The notes below the pieces were generated by a model, which saw nothing but the letters and a program-made list of their open reading frames with translations, had not been told where the DNA came from and did not search any database. A stretch of 64,000 bases of DNA, taken from positions 275,994 to 339,993 of the forward strand of contig NZ_RQPJ01000003.1 in the NCBI RefSeq assembly GCF_003957295.1. The letters are read 5' to 3'. The stretch comes from Arenibacter aquaticus. Lineage in GTDB: Bacteria > Bacteroidota > Bacteroidia > Flavobacteriales > Flavobacteriaceae. Positions 1 through 9,456 of the stretch are shown piece by piece (within the stretch, counting starts at the first letter, position 1; every line of letters starts with the position of its first letter). A program made the translations under genes and the position numbers.

Positions 1-88
1 CATTCAAATTACATATTGGGCCAAGGGCAATCAATTACTTAAAAAAATTCAGTAAACTAATAACATTATCAAAAAAAATATCAACGTA

Positions 89-2551
89 ATGAACTTAAAA
101 TTCAAACTATTCATTCCTGTTCTTTTTGTAGGAATTCAGCTTATTGGACAAACACCCAATAACGTAACAACAAGCGCTACTTTGGGCGATAAAAGTATGG
201 ATCCGGCCAATACACTTTGGTTTGATGAGCCTGCTGCCAATTGGGAAGAAGCCCTTCCTGTTGGAAATGGCAGACTTGGAGCCATGGTCTATGGTAAAAG
301 TGGGGAAGAAAAAATTCAGTTCAACGAGGAGACCTATTGGACGGGAGGCCCCTACTCCACGGTGGTAAAAGGTGGCTACAAAGAGCTTCCAAAAATCCAG
401 CAATACATCTTTGAAGGCAAGCCCATTGAGGCCCATAAGCTATTTGGCCGCGCTCTAATGGGATACCCTGTGGAACAACAAAAGTATCAATCGCTGGCCA
501 ACCTTCATCTTTTTTTTGACAAGGACAGTATAACCAACTACAAAAGATCCCTAGACCTTAAAACCGGTGTAGCCACCGTTAAATACCAAGCCAATGGGGT
601 AAACTATACTCGGGAAATTTTTGCTTCTGCAATAGATCAGACCATTGCAGTACGCATTACCGCAGACAAACCAGGGAGTATTTCTTTTGATGCCGAACTT
701 AGAGGGGTAAGAAATAATTCACATTCCAATTATGCCACAGATTATTTCCGCATGGATGGTTTGGGAACCAACCAACTAAAATTAACCGGGAAGTCGGCCG
801 ATTACCTAGGTGTTGATGGAAAATTAAAATACGAAGCTAGGATAAAAGCCCTGCCACAGGGTGGAAGCATGAGCCTTAAGGGTTCTAGACTAAAAATTAA
901 AAACGCCAATGCCGTGACCCTATATTTTGTAGCGGCTACAAACTTTGTCAATTACAAGGATGTAAGTGCAGACGAACATGCCCGTGTAGAGAAAATGATG
1001 GCGCATTTGGAAGGAAACTCCTTTGCCAACATAAAGCAAAGTGCCCTTGAAGACCACAAAAAGTACTATGATAGGGTGTCACTGACCCTTCCTACTACAG
1101 ACAATTCCTATTTACCTACAGACGATAGGATGTCTAAAATCCAAACTGATCCGGACCCACAGCTTTCTACCCTATGTTATAATTTTGGTAGATACCTTCT
1201 AATTGCCTCTTCAAGGCCAGGAACACAGCCTGCCAACCTTCAAGGTATATGGAACAATGATATGAATCCTGCTTGGGATTCCAAGTATACCACCAATATT
1301 AATACTGAAATGAATTATTGGCCAGTAGAAACTGCCAACTTATCCGAACTTTCCGAACCTTTGATTACCATGGTAAAAGAACTTACCGATCAGGGAGCAG
1401 AGGTGGCCAAGGAGCATTATGGTGCAGGAGGCTGGGTATTTCACCAAAACACGGATTTATGGAGGGTAGCCGCTCCAATGGACGGACCAACCTGGGGCAC
1501 CTACACCGTAGGGGGTGCATGGCTCACCACTCACCTTTGGGAGCATTACCTTTTTACCCAGGACAAAGAGTACTTAAAGGAAGTATATCCAATCATCAAA
1601 GGGTCGGTTCAATTTTTTATGGATTTCCTAGTGGAGTATCCTGGAAAAGATTGGCTGGTTACCAATCCGTCCAATTCCCCTGAAAACCCACCTAAAGGAA
1701 AAGGGTACGAATACTTCTATGATGAAGTTACCGGGATGTACTATTTCACCACTATTGTTGCTGGTGCCACTATGGATATGCAAATACTAAAGGACCTTTT
1801 TGCCTATTACGGAGAGGCCTCTAAAATATTGGAAAAAGATGCTGATTTTGCCAAAGACGTCCTGGCAGCCAGAAAGCGTTTCCCACCCTCACAAATTGGT
1901 AAGGACGGAATGCTTCAGGAGTGGACCGAGGATTACGAACAAATGGAAGACAAGCACCGTCATTTCTCGCACCTATATGGTCTGTACCCTGGCAACGTTT
2001 TATCGCCCAACCGCAGTCCTGAATTCATTGAACCTGTTAAAAAGGTTTTGGAACAAAGAGGCGACGGCGGTACAGGTTTCTCTAGAGGCTGGAAAATGGC
2101 ACTATGGGCACGTTTAAACGATGGCGACAGGGCCAACTCCATATTCAAGGGATATTTAAAAGAGCAGTGCTACGCTTCCCTTTTTGCCAAATGTGGCAAA
2201 CCCCTGCAAGTAGACGGATCCTTTGGTGTAACCGCCGGAATTACCGAAATGCTTATCCAGTCCCATGAAGGCTATATAGAACTGTTACCCGCACTTCCCT
2301 CCGAATGGTCTGATGGCGAATTCAATGGGGTGTGCGCCAGGGGCGGATTTGAACTGGATTTTAGCTGGAAAAACAAGGAACTTACCTCCACAAAGGTACT
2401 TTCCAAGGCCGGTGAAAAGTTTAGGCTAAAAACCAATAAGAAGGTAAAGGTGTTCTTGGACGGAAAACCGGTAAACCTTAAAAAACGTCCTAACAAAATT
2501 ATTGAATTCAATACCGTTGAAGGTAAAACCTATACCATCAAAGAAATATGA
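89..2551 (+). CDS. GH95 family glycosidase (alpha-L-fucosidase / alpha-L-galactosidase)
   Basis: An 820-residue secreted exo-glycosidase expected to release terminal alpha-L-fucose or alpha-L-galactose. The N-terminus is a type I signal peptide ending around GQTPNN. The GH95 N-terminal beta-domain begins at WFDEPAANWEEALPVGNGRLG, and the (alpha/alpha)6 catalytic domain carries NLQGIWN, NINTEMNYWP, HRHFSHLYGLYPG and QVDGSFG. By analogy with Bifidobacterium AfcA, the two Asn of NINTEMN, Glu532 of NSPEN and Asp709 of QVDGSFG are the likely catalytic set; that assignment is from memory of the family. Length is normal for GH95. It is the first gene of a rightward block and overlaps the next gene by 4 bp (ATGA), so the two are translationally coupled. 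Fucose and L-galactose specificity cannot be separated by eye. Confidence 0.93.
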   Translation: MNLKFKLFIPVLFVGIQLIGQTPNNVTTSATLGDKSMDPANTLWFDEPAANWEEALPVGNGRLGAMVYGKSGEEKIQFNEETYWTGGPYSTVVKGGYKELPKIQQYIFEGKPIEAHKLFGRALMGYPVEQQKYQSLANLHLFFDKDSITNYKRSLDLKTGVATVKYQANGVNYTREIFASAIDQTIAVRITADKPGSISFDAELRGVRNNSHSNYATDYFRMDGLGTNQLKLTGKSADYLGVDGKLKYEARIKALPQGGSMSLKGSRLKIKNANAVTLYFVAATNFVNYKDVSADEHARVEKMMAHLEGNSFANIKQSALEDHKKYYDRVSLTLPTTDNSYLPTDDRMSKIQTDPDPQLSTLCYNFGRYLLIASSRPGTQPANLQGIWNNDMNPAWDSKYTTNINTEMNYWPVETANLSELSEPLITMVKELTDQGAEVAKEHYGAGGWVFHQNTDLWRVAAPMDGPTWGTYTVGGAWLTTHLWEHYLFTQDKEYLKEVYPIIKGSVQFFMDFLVEYPGKDWLVTNPSNSPENPPKGKGYEYFYDEVTGMYYFTTIVAGATMDMQILKDLFAYYGEASKILEKDADFAKDVLAARKRFPPSQIGKDGMLQEWTEDYEQMEDKHRHFSHLYGLYPGNVLSPNRSPEFIEPVKKVLEQRGDGGTGFSRGWKMALWARLNDGDRANSIFKGYLKEQCYASLFAKCGKPLQVDGSFGVTAGITEMLIQSHEGYIELLPALPSEWSDGEFNGVCARGGFELDFSWKNKELTSTKVLSKAGEKFRLKTNKKVKVFLDGKPVNLKKRPNKIIEFNTVEGKTYTIKEI

Positions 2552-3585
2552 AATCATATTTATTATACGGAAAAAAAGATGTAAGGTACTGTGATATACC
2601 CTACCCCGATGATACTGCCGATAACGAAGTTATAGTCAAAATAAAATCGGTTGGCATATGTGGTTCGGACATCCACTACTATAAAGACGGTAAAATTGGC
2701 GATTTCATACCTAGGGAACCTTTTGCCCTAGGGCATGAACTATCGGGGGTAATTGAAAAAGAATCTTCTTTATACCCTAAGCTTAAGAAAGGCACAAGAG
2801 TAGCTATAAATCCCTCTAGACCTTGCAAAACATGTGTTCACTGTAAAGCGGGAAAACAAAACCTTTGTCCTTCCATGAAGTACATAGGTTCTGCAAGTGT
2901 TTATCCACATTTAAACGGTGGTTTTTCCGAATACATAAAGATACCTGCTGAAAATTGTGTGCCGTTAAAAGACTTTATAAGTTTTGAAATGGCCTCCTTG
3001 TTGGAGCCACTTTCTGTAGTGCTACATGCTTTAAACCTAGCTGGCGATTTAGAAGGTAAATCGGTCCTTATTACCGGGGCAGGTACAATTGGGCAGCTTT
3101 GCCATATGGCGGCATCCCTATACACCACAGAACCTATTGTAATAACAGACATTAGAACCCCAGCCCTTATTAAGGCAACAAAAATTGGGGTAACGGCAGC
3201 CTTAAATCCACTGGAACCTGATTTTGAGGCCAATTTATCCTCTTTGGCCCCTCAAGGATTTGATATTTTACTGGAAGCCTCCGGAGCCAATAAGATATTG
3301 ACCAATACGGTGAAATTCATTAAAAAGGGAGGTAAAATAGTTCAGTTGGGCATGCATCACGACGATGCCCAATTTCCCTTTGCCGCCTGTATGAAAAACG
3401 AACTGACTTTTCAGTCTTCTTTTCGTTTTAACCAAGAGTACTCCTTGGCCGTGGAACTATTGGAGCAACAGAAAATAGACCTTACTAAAATAATAACAAA
3501 CCGATTTCCTTTCGATGAAATACCTGAAGCTATGAAAAGTGCCTCCGATTCCATTGAAGATATAAAAATCATTGTAGAAAATTAA
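2548..3585 (+). CDS. Zinc-dependent MDR dehydrogenase, L-idonate 5-dehydrogenase-like
   Basis: A 345-residue cytoplasmic medium-chain dehydrogenase expected to oxidise a polyol or aldonate with NAD(P). Catalytic zinc ligands are visible in GICGSD and GHE. The structural zinc site is the Cys cluster CKTCVHCKAGKQNLC, and the Rossmann glycine motif is GAGTIGQ. The stretches VAINPSRPC, YIGSASVYPHLNGGF and SSFRFNQEYSLAVELL closely resemble what I recall of E. coli L-idonate 5-dehydrogenase (IdnD), rather than alcohol or threonine dehydrogenases. It is coupled to the GH95 gene by an ATGA overlap and sits 7 bp before an L-galactose dehydrogenase-like reductase. A role as the second oxidation step (aldonate to keto-aldonate) in catabolism of the released sugar is inferred from this position. 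The true substrate is unknown. Confidence 0.85.
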   Translation: MKSYLLYGKKDVRYCDIPYPDDTADNEVIVKIKSVGICGSDIHYYKDGKIGDFIPREPFALGHELSGVIEKESSLYPKLKKGTRVAINPSRPCKTCVHCKAGKQNLCPSMKYIGSASVYPHLNGGFSEYIKIPAENCVPLKDFISFEMASLLEPLSVVLHALNLAGDLEGKSVLITGAGTIGQLCHMAASLYTTEPIVITDIRTPALIKATKIGVTAALNPLEPDFEANLSSLAPQGFDILLEASGANKILTNTVKFIKKGGKIVQLGMHHDDAQFPFAACMKNELTFQSSFRFNQEYSLAVELLEQQKIDLTKIITNRFPFDEIPEAMKSASDSIEDIKIIVEN

Positions 3586-3592
3586 GATTGGT

Positions 3593-4555
3593 ATGAGATA
3601 CAACACTTTAGGTGAAACCAATATAAAAATAAGCGAATTGGGCTTCGGAGCATCGGCAATTGGCGGTATGTTCAATAATGTTGAAATGGATGAAGCCATT
3701 AAAACTGTACATACGGCCTTTGATAGGGGAATTAACTATTTTGATACTTCCCCTGCTTATGGCAGAAGTGATTCCACCTACGGACCGGTAACCTCGGAAA
3801 CTATTTTAGGAAAGGGACTAAAAGACCTGAACCGTTCAGAAATAATACTATCAACCAAAGCGGGTAAAATCACTTCCTTGCCACCTAAGTTAAATTTTGG
3901 ATATAAGGCCATAATCGACTCGGTCGAAGCTAGCTTGAAACGCCTTCACACAGATTATTTGGACCTGCTATTTTTGCACGATATTGAATACAACAAGGGA
4001 ACTCATTTGGAAGTAGCATTGAATGAAGGCCTAGAAGCTCTTAGGGAGTTAAAAAAAGCAGGGAAAATTAGGGCTGTGGGCATCTCTTGCTATTCTATTG
4101 AGGTGCTCAACAAGGTAATTCCCAATTATGATCTGGATACCGTTTTGGTCCATAATCATTACACCCTTATCAACGATCAATTACTGGAGTTAATGCCAAA
4201 AATTAAAGAAAAGGGGATGGCCTTGGTAAGTGCTTCTCCCTTTGCTAGTGGACTACTGACCCATCAAGGTCCGCCCGATTGGTATCCAATTACCGATAAA
4301 GATTTGTGTGTAATAAACAAAACCCTTAATTTTTGCCAGGAAAACAATGTCCCAATAGAAAAATTGGCCATTCAATATGCCTTAAGCAACCCTGAGGTCC
4401 CAACTACTCTATTTAGTTGTAACCAGACAGATATTTTAAACAAAAACATAGATTGGAGTGAAGAGCCAATTGATACAATTATGATTGAAAAATTAAAACA
4501 AATTCTCCAACCTATCAGGAACAAGGATTTTGATTTTGGAGAATATAACGACTAA
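3593..4555 (+). CDS. Aldo/keto reductase, L-galactose / L-fucose 1-dehydrogenase-like
   Basis: A 320-residue cytoplasmic AKR-superfamily enzyme. The N-terminal strand GFGASAIGG, the catalytic-region motif NYFDTSPAYG (Asp and Tyr of the AKR tetrad) and GLLTHQGPPDWYP strongly recall plant L-galactose dehydrogenase and bacterial D-threo-aldose (L-fucose) 1-dehydrogenases. The expected reaction oxidises L-galactose or L-fucose at C1 to the lactone. L-fucose is 6-deoxy-L-galactose, so both sugars commonly fit this family. It lies between the idonate dehydrogenase-like gene and a sugar symporter in a tight operon, downstream of a GH95 that could release exactly these sugars. No lactonase or dehydratase follows, so the pathway is incomplete in this window. 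Confidence 0.85.
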   Translation: MRYNTLGETNIKISELGFGASAIGGMFNNVEMDEAIKTVHTAFDRGINYFDTSPAYGRSDSTYGPVTSETILGKGLKDLNRSEIILSTKAGKITSLPPKLNFGYKAIIDSVEASLKRLHTDYLDLLFLHDIEYNKGTHLEVALNEGLEALRELKKAGKIRAVGISCYSIEVLNKVIPNYDLDTVLVHNHYTLINDQLLELMPKIKEKGMALVSASPFASGLLTHQGPPDWYPITDKDLCVINKTLNFCQENNVPIEKLAIQYALSNPEVPTTLFSCNQTDILNKNIDWSEEPIDTIMIEKLKQILQPIRNKDFDFGEYND

Positions 4556-4556
4556 T

Positions 4557-6170
4557 ATGAGTACAGTAGACTTAATTATAATCCTTTTATACCTAGTAGG
4601 AATCCTTGTACTTGGTATTTTATCGGCTGGTAAAAGCAAAATGACTTCGGACAATTATTTTTTGGCCGGCCGAAGTTTAAACTGGATTGTAATTGGCGCA
4701 GCCCTTTTTGCCAGTAATATCTCTACCATTCATTTGGTAGGTTTGGCGGCTTCCGGGTTTGAAGATGGCCTGGTCTGGGGAAATTTTGAATGGATGGCCT
4801 CTGTGGTCCTGATATTTCTTGGCCTTATATTTGCCCCCTTCTACTTTAAGAGTCAGATCTCTACCCTACCCGAATTCCTGGAAAAAAGATATGGTTCCCC
4901 ATCAAGGTCTTTCCTGGCCTTTATGGCCATTTTAGGCGCCTTATTTGTACACATAGGGATGAGCCTCTACGCAGGGGCCATAGTATTCAAGTCTTTTTTT
5001 GGGATCGATGTTTTTGTCTCCATTCTAATCATATCGGTCATTACGGCCACCTATACCATCCTTGGGGGCTTAAAAGCTGTTGTCATCACTGAAACGGTAC
5101 AAACGGTGGTCTTGATAATAGGAGCTATAATCCTGACAATATTTGCCATTAACGCCCTGCCAGAAATTGGTGTAGATTCCTTGGCCGATTTTAAAGATAG
5201 GATAAAACCAGACCAATTAAGTATGATCAGGAGTGGTGAAAATGCCGGCAACTCCGGTTTATCCTGGTATGCCATATTCTTGGGCTATCCAATTTTGGGA
5301 CTTTGGTACTGGTGCTCGGACCAAACCATTGTACAGCGCGTATTGGCCGCAAAAAGCGAGGATGATGCCCAAAAAGGACCCATTTTTGCCGGTTTTCTTA
5401 AGATTCTTCCCGTATTTATAATGGTACTGCCTGGTGTTATTGGCTATGTATTGTTTGAAGATAAGATTAGTAGCAGTAATGAAACTTTGCCTGTGCTCAT
5501 CAATGAACTGCTTCCTATAGGAATAAAGGGCATTTTTGCCGCAGCACTGCTTTCTGCTTTAATGAGTACTATAGCTGCCGCACTCAATAGTTGTTCTACC
5601 TTGGTCGCAATCGACATTGCAAAAAGGGTAAAACCATCCCTTTCGGACAAAAAACAAGTACAAATAGGTAAGTATGTAGCAGTAATTGTAATGATATTGG
5701 CCATTGCCTGGTCTACCCAAGGGGGAAGATTCAATAGTATATTTGAGGCAATCAACAAGATTGCCGCCGCATTGGCACCACCCATTGCAACGGTATTCCT
5801 TTTTGGGGTATTTAGTAAAAGGGGAACCAAAGAAGCTTCCATCATTACCTTGATATTTGGTTTTATTCTAGGTATTAGTGCCTTTGCTGCCGATTTTATT
5901 CCATCCCTTTATGGAAATCCAAGTATTATAACAGATACTTGGGGAACCCCATTCATGATGCAGGCATGGTGGCTATTCTGTATATGTTCGGTAGTTTACT
6001 TTATAGTGAGTTACCTTACTCCCAAACCTAGTGCAGAGCAACTAAAGTATACATGGGACAACCCTTGGCAATTTTTAACCGACAAGGAATTTAAGGGTGT
6101 TAAGGATGTTCGTCTATATGCAGGTCTATTGTTTGTACTACTAATAATTCTTTACATCATATTTCAATAA
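4557..6170 (+). CDS. Sodium:solute symporter (SSS/SGLT family)
   Basis: An inner-membrane Na+-coupled transporter of about 537 residues, probably importing the monosaccharide released by the periplasmic glycosidases. About 13-14 hydrophobic segments are visible from the N-terminal DLIIILLYLVGILVLG onwards. SGLT signatures include DNYFLAGRSLNW, the ASNIST stretch of TM1 and YTILGGLKAVVITE. I place the start at the ATG one base after the preceding stop. An in-frame ATG at 4530 would overlap the reductase by 26 bp and add nine polar residues ahead of the first membrane segment. Substrate inference (L-fucose or L-galactose) rests only on the neighbours. Confidence 0.92.
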   Translation: MSTVDLIIILLYLVGILVLGILSAGKSKMTSDNYFLAGRSLNWIVIGAALFASNISTIHLVGLAASGFEDGLVWGNFEWMASVVLIFLGLIFAPFYFKSQISTLPEFLEKRYGSPSRSFLAFMAILGALFVHIGMSLYAGAIVFKSFFGIDVFVSILIISVITATYTILGGLKAVVITETVQTVVLIIGAIILTIFAINALPEIGVDSLADFKDRIKPDQLSMIRSGENAGNSGLSWYAIFLGYPILGLWYWCSDQTIVQRVLAAKSEDDAQKGPIFAGFLKILPVFIMVLPGVIGYVLFEDKISSSNETLPVLINELLPIGIKGIFAAALLSALMSTIAAALNSCSTLVAIDIAKRVKPSLSDKKQVQIGKYVAVIVMILAIAWSTQGGRFNSIFEAINKIAAALAPPIATVFLFGVFSKRGTKEASIITLIFGFILGISAFAADFIPSLYGNPSIITDTWGTPFMMQAWWLFCICSVVYFIVSYLTPKPSAEQLKYTWDNPWQFLTDKEFKGVKDVRLYAGLLFVLLIILYIIFQ

Positions 6171-6249
6171 ACACCCTATAGTATTCTAGCCTTCAAAAGT
6201 GCTGAATATTTTTATAACCCAATTATCCGTTCTTTAAATGAGCTTTCAC

Positions 6250-7776
6250 ATGAGAAAATCCAAATTAAATATATTTCGTCTTCTTGCAGTGTCAACAGTT
6301 GTTCTCCTGTCTAGCTGCAAAGAAAAAGTAACCAAAACGGAAGAAAAAAAACCCAATATCATTATTTACCTTACGGATGATTTGGGCTATGGGGATCTAG
6401 GCTGTTATGGAAGCCCAATAATAAAAACACCCGAAATTGATAAATTTGCCTCCGAAGGGGTATTATTGACCGATTGCCATTCTGCAGGAACTGTTTGCTC
6501 ACCATCCCGAGCCGGTCTATTAACCGGTAGAAATCCGTATAGAAGTGGTTTTTATTATATTCAAGGCGCTTATGGGGCGCATTTAAAGAAGGATGAAGTT
6601 ACCATTGCCGAGCTACTAAAATCCAGTGGCTACGAAACCGCCTTTATGGGAAAATGGCATTTGTCCAGACTGGAAAAAAGTAAAAAACATGATGAACCCA
6701 GTCCTAGCGATCAAGGGTTCGACTATTGGTTCGCCTCTACCCACAATGCTTTTGGAGGCCCCAAAAATTTTGGAAAATTTATTAGGAACGGGGAAGCTGT
6801 AGGAGAAGTGGATGGCTGGTATTGTGATGTACTTACCGAGGAAGCTACCAACTGGATTACCAATATACGTGACAAATCCAAACCCTTCCTACTCATTGTT
6901 TCCACCCATGAGCCCCATACTCCTATTGCTCCACCAGAAAAGTACAGTAAAATGTACGACAACGCCCAGGTGGACAGCTTGGAAAAATCAATTAAATATG
7001 GCGGAGTAGCGCGACCAGAATACGATATTACCCAAAACAAAAAGGAGTACTATGGTACGGTAACACAATTGGATGCCGCCTTTGGTAATCTAATGAAAAC
7101 GGTAGACAACGAAAACTTGGGCGACAATACTATGGTGATTTTCACAAGTGACAACGGTCCGGAACATCCCGTAAACCTAGAAGAATCCAAAGGCGAATGG
7201 GAAGACCCAATTCGCGACATGTCTTTTGGGACTCCAGGAATTTATAAGGGCATGAAACGATACCCTTATGAAGGGGGACACAGGGTTCCGGGTATAGTAC
7301 GTTATCCTGGTAAAATTCCCGCCGGAACCACTAGCAACGAATTTGTAGTGGGAACAGACTTTATTGCTACCGCCGCTAAGCTAGCCAATGTTAACACCCC
7401 AAGCGATATAAAAATGGACGCCGTAAACGCCTTTCCTGCATTTCTGGGTAAAAAAACGGAGCGCGACAAACCTTATTTATTTCTTTTCCCAACACATGAG
7501 GACACCTATTTTAGAATGCCTCATATGGCCATGCGCTATAACGATTACAGCCTTCTAGGTTGGTTCCCGGAAAACAAAGACGGTAGCAACCTCATTGATT
7601 GGATGAAAACCTCCGTACCGGAGAAATTTGCTCTCTACGATCTATCAACCGACCCAGAGCAAAAACATAACATAGCCGAATCACAACCTGAAGTGGTAAA
7701 CAAATTAAAGCCTTTGATGTTGGAACAATGGAAAGACATAAGGGATGAAGGACCTGATTGGGGGAGATCCAAGTAA
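6250..7776 (+). CDS. Sulfatase (S1 family), lipoprotein
   Basis: A formylglycine-dependent sulfatase of 508 residues that removes sulfate esters from the polysaccharide. A lipobox signal peptide (VVLLSSC) implies membrane anchoring. The metal-binding pair lies in LTDDLGYGD, the FGly Cys83 in TVCSPSRAGLLTGR, and later metal ligands in TSDNGPEH. The start at 6250 (MRKSKLN) is preferred over an in-frame ATG at 6238 because it gives a normal signal peptide and matches the next gene's length. It is very similar throughout to the following sulfatase, with the same ASTHNA and GWYCDVLTEEAT stretches, so the pair looks like a tandem duplication. It begins about 80 bp after the symporter and probably belongs to the same transcript. 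Confidence 0.95.
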   Translation: MRKSKLNIFRLLAVSTVVLLSSCKEKVTKTEEKKPNIIIYLTDDLGYGDLGCYGSPIIKTPEIDKFASEGVLLTDCHSAGTVCSPSRAGLLTGRNPYRSGFYYIQGAYGAHLKKDEVTIAELLKSSGYETAFMGKWHLSRLEKSKKHDEPSPSDQGFDYWFASTHNAFGGPKNFGKFIRNGEAVGEVDGWYCDVLTEEATNWITNIRDKSKPFLLIVSTHEPHTPIAPPEKYSKMYDNAQVDSLEKSIKYGGVARPEYDITQNKKEYYGTVTQLDAAFGNLMKTVDNENLGDNTMVIFTSDNGPEHPVNLEESKGEWEDPIRDMSFGTPGIYKGMKRYPYEGGHRVPGIVRYPGKIPAGTTSNEFVVGTDFIATAAKLANVNTPSDIKMDAVNAFPAFLGKKTERDKPYLFLFPTHEDTYFRMPHMAMRYNDYSLLGWFPENKDGSNLIDWMKTSVPEKFALYDLSTDPEQKHNIAESQPEVVNKLKPLMLEQWKDIRDEGPDWGRSK

Positions 7777-7817
7777 TTGGATACTTATAGCCACTTAACC
7801 AGAAACCTTCAAAATAA

Positions 7818-9350
7818 ATGATAAAAAAAATTACACCTCTTACCATTCTTTTTGTTTTGGTTTCTTTTGTAATTGGTTGCAATTCAAAAAAGGCAAAACA
7901 ACAAGTAAAAAAGGAGACTAAACCCAATATCATTATTTATTTGACTGATGATATGGGCTATGGGGATCTGGGATGCTACGGCAACCCCATTATTGAAACA
8001 CCTGCCATAGACAAGTTAGCCTCCGAAGGGGTATTGCTTACCGATTGTCATTCAGCGGGAACTGTATGCTCTCCTTCAAGAGCAGGTCTGTTAACTGGTA
8101 GAAACCCATACAGAAGCGGTATTTATTATCTACAGGGTTATCATGGAGCCCACCTACAGAACAGTGAAATAACGATGGCCGAAATGCTAAAATCTGCTGG
8201 TTACGAAACGGCCTTTATGGGAAAATGGCATTTATCAAGACTAAAACAAACCGCCAAAGCCAAAGAACCCAACCCGGGCGACCAGGGGTTCGATTATTGG
8301 TTTGCCTCTACCCATAATGCCTATGAAGGCCCCAAAAATTTCACTAAATTTATAAGAAACGGTTCTGCAGTAGGTGAAGTGGATGGTTGGTATTGTGATG
8401 TCCTAACCGAAGAGGCCACAGACTGGCTTAGCAACAAAAGGGACAAGGACAAACCCTTCTTACTGATTGTTTCCACCCACGAGCCACATGCTCCTTTATC
8501 GCCACCTGAGGAATACAGCAATGTTTACAACAACAGCAGCGTGGATTCATTGGAGCGCACTATTAAATACGGAGGAGTAGATAGACCCGAATACGATATA
8601 AGCAAAAACAAAAAAGAGTATTACGGTACCATTTCACAATTGGATAATGCCTTTGCCAACTTGATGAAAACGGTAGATCAGGAAAATCTAAAAGCCAACA
8701 CTATGGTAATTTTCACCAGTGACAACGGCCCGGAACATCCTGTAAACCTAGAAGAATCCAAAGGAGAATGGGAGGCCCCCACCAGGGATTTTTGTTTTGG
8801 AACTCCCGGTAATTTCAGGGGTATGAAACGCTACCCCTATGAGGGTGGCCATAGGGTTCCCGGTATTATCCGCTACCCTGGAAAGATTCCTGCAGGAATC
8901 AGTAGTAACGAACTGGTAGTGGCAACAGATTTCCTGACCACAATATCCAAACTTGCTAAAGTAGACCTGCCCAGTGACATTAGCTTGGACGGCACGGATG
9001 CCTTTTCGGCATTTTTAGGCCAAAAGACTACACGGGAGAAATCTTATCTATGGGTATTTCCCACTCATGAGGACACCTATTTCAGGATGCCACATATGGC
9101 CATGCGCTATGAGGATTATACGCTCTTGGGGTGGTTACCTGAAAAATTGGAACACAATACCCTAATGCAATGGATGAAGTCATCCCTACCTGTAAAATTT
9201 TCGCTCTACGACCTATCTAAGGATCCAGAACAAAAAAATGACCTCGCCGCATCCCAGCCGGAAATGGCAGATAAATTAAAGGCTTTGATGTTGGAACACT
9301 GGAAGGAAATAAGGGATGAAGGTCCGGATTGGAAAAAACTTAACAAGTAA
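7818..9350 (+). CDS. Sulfatase (S1 family), lipoprotein; tandem paralogue of the preceding gene
   Basis: A 510-residue lipoprotein sulfatase with lipobox LVSFVIGC. The active-site Cys84 lies in TVCSPSRAG, the N-terminal metal aspartates in LTDDMGYGD and the C-terminal ones in TSDNGPEH. Large parts match the upstream sulfatase residue for residue, including GKWHLSRL, ASTHNA, GWYCDVLTEEAT, EHPVNLEESKGEWE and FPTHEDTYFRMPHMAMRY. Differences cluster in the signal peptide and the C-terminal third. The expected role is desulfation of the same polysaccharide, possibly at a different position or linkage. The spacing of 41 bp after the previous stop fits an operon. Confidence 0.95.
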   Translation: MIKKITPLTILFVLVSFVIGCNSKKAKQQVKKETKPNIIIYLTDDMGYGDLGCYGNPIIETPAIDKLASEGVLLTDCHSAGTVCSPSRAGLLTGRNPYRSGIYYLQGYHGAHLQNSEITMAEMLKSAGYETAFMGKWHLSRLKQTAKAKEPNPGDQGFDYWFASTHNAYEGPKNFTKFIRNGSAVGEVDGWYCDVLTEEATDWLSNKRDKDKPFLLIVSTHEPHAPLSPPEEYSNVYNNSSVDSLERTIKYGGVDRPEYDISKNKKEYYGTISQLDNAFANLMKTVDQENLKANTMVIFTSDNGPEHPVNLEESKGEWEAPTRDFCFGTPGNFRGMKRYPYEGGHRVPGIIRYPGKIPAGISSNELVVATDFLTTISKLAKVDLPSDISLDGTDAFSAFLGQKTTREKSYLWVFPTHEDTYFRMPHMAMRYEDYTLLGWLPEKLEHNTLMQWMKSSLPVKFSLYDLSKDPEQKNDLAASQPEMADKLKALMLEHWKEIRDEGPDWKKLNK

Positions 9351-9362
9351 CTTTTCCAACTA

Positions 9363-9408
9363 ATATGGATAGTCCATATCGGCCTTAACGAATAAGTGCC
9401 AATTGGCA
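9363..9408. promoter_or_regulatory. Two short inverted repeats ahead of the third sulfatase
   Basis: The 106-bp gap before the sulfatase contains ATATGGA-TAG-TCCATAT (9363-9379) and the perfect palindrome TGCCAATTGGCA (9397-9408). Either could be an operator or part of a leader hairpin. Symmetry is all the sequence shows; no regulator can be assigned. Confidence 0.3.
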
Positions 9409-9456
9409 AACTTTAACAACAACACAAATCACATAAATTATTTTAATTAAATAAAA

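Noticed and set aside
1318-1683. Open frame of 121 codons inside the first GH95 gene
   Set aside because: It is fully contained in a well-supported GH95 gene and its translation has no domain or signal; a frame shadow.
5444-5845. Open frame of 133 codons antisense to the symporter
   Set aside because: It is antisense to a membrane protein, and its Ala/Leu-rich translation is the expected complement of hydrophobic codons.
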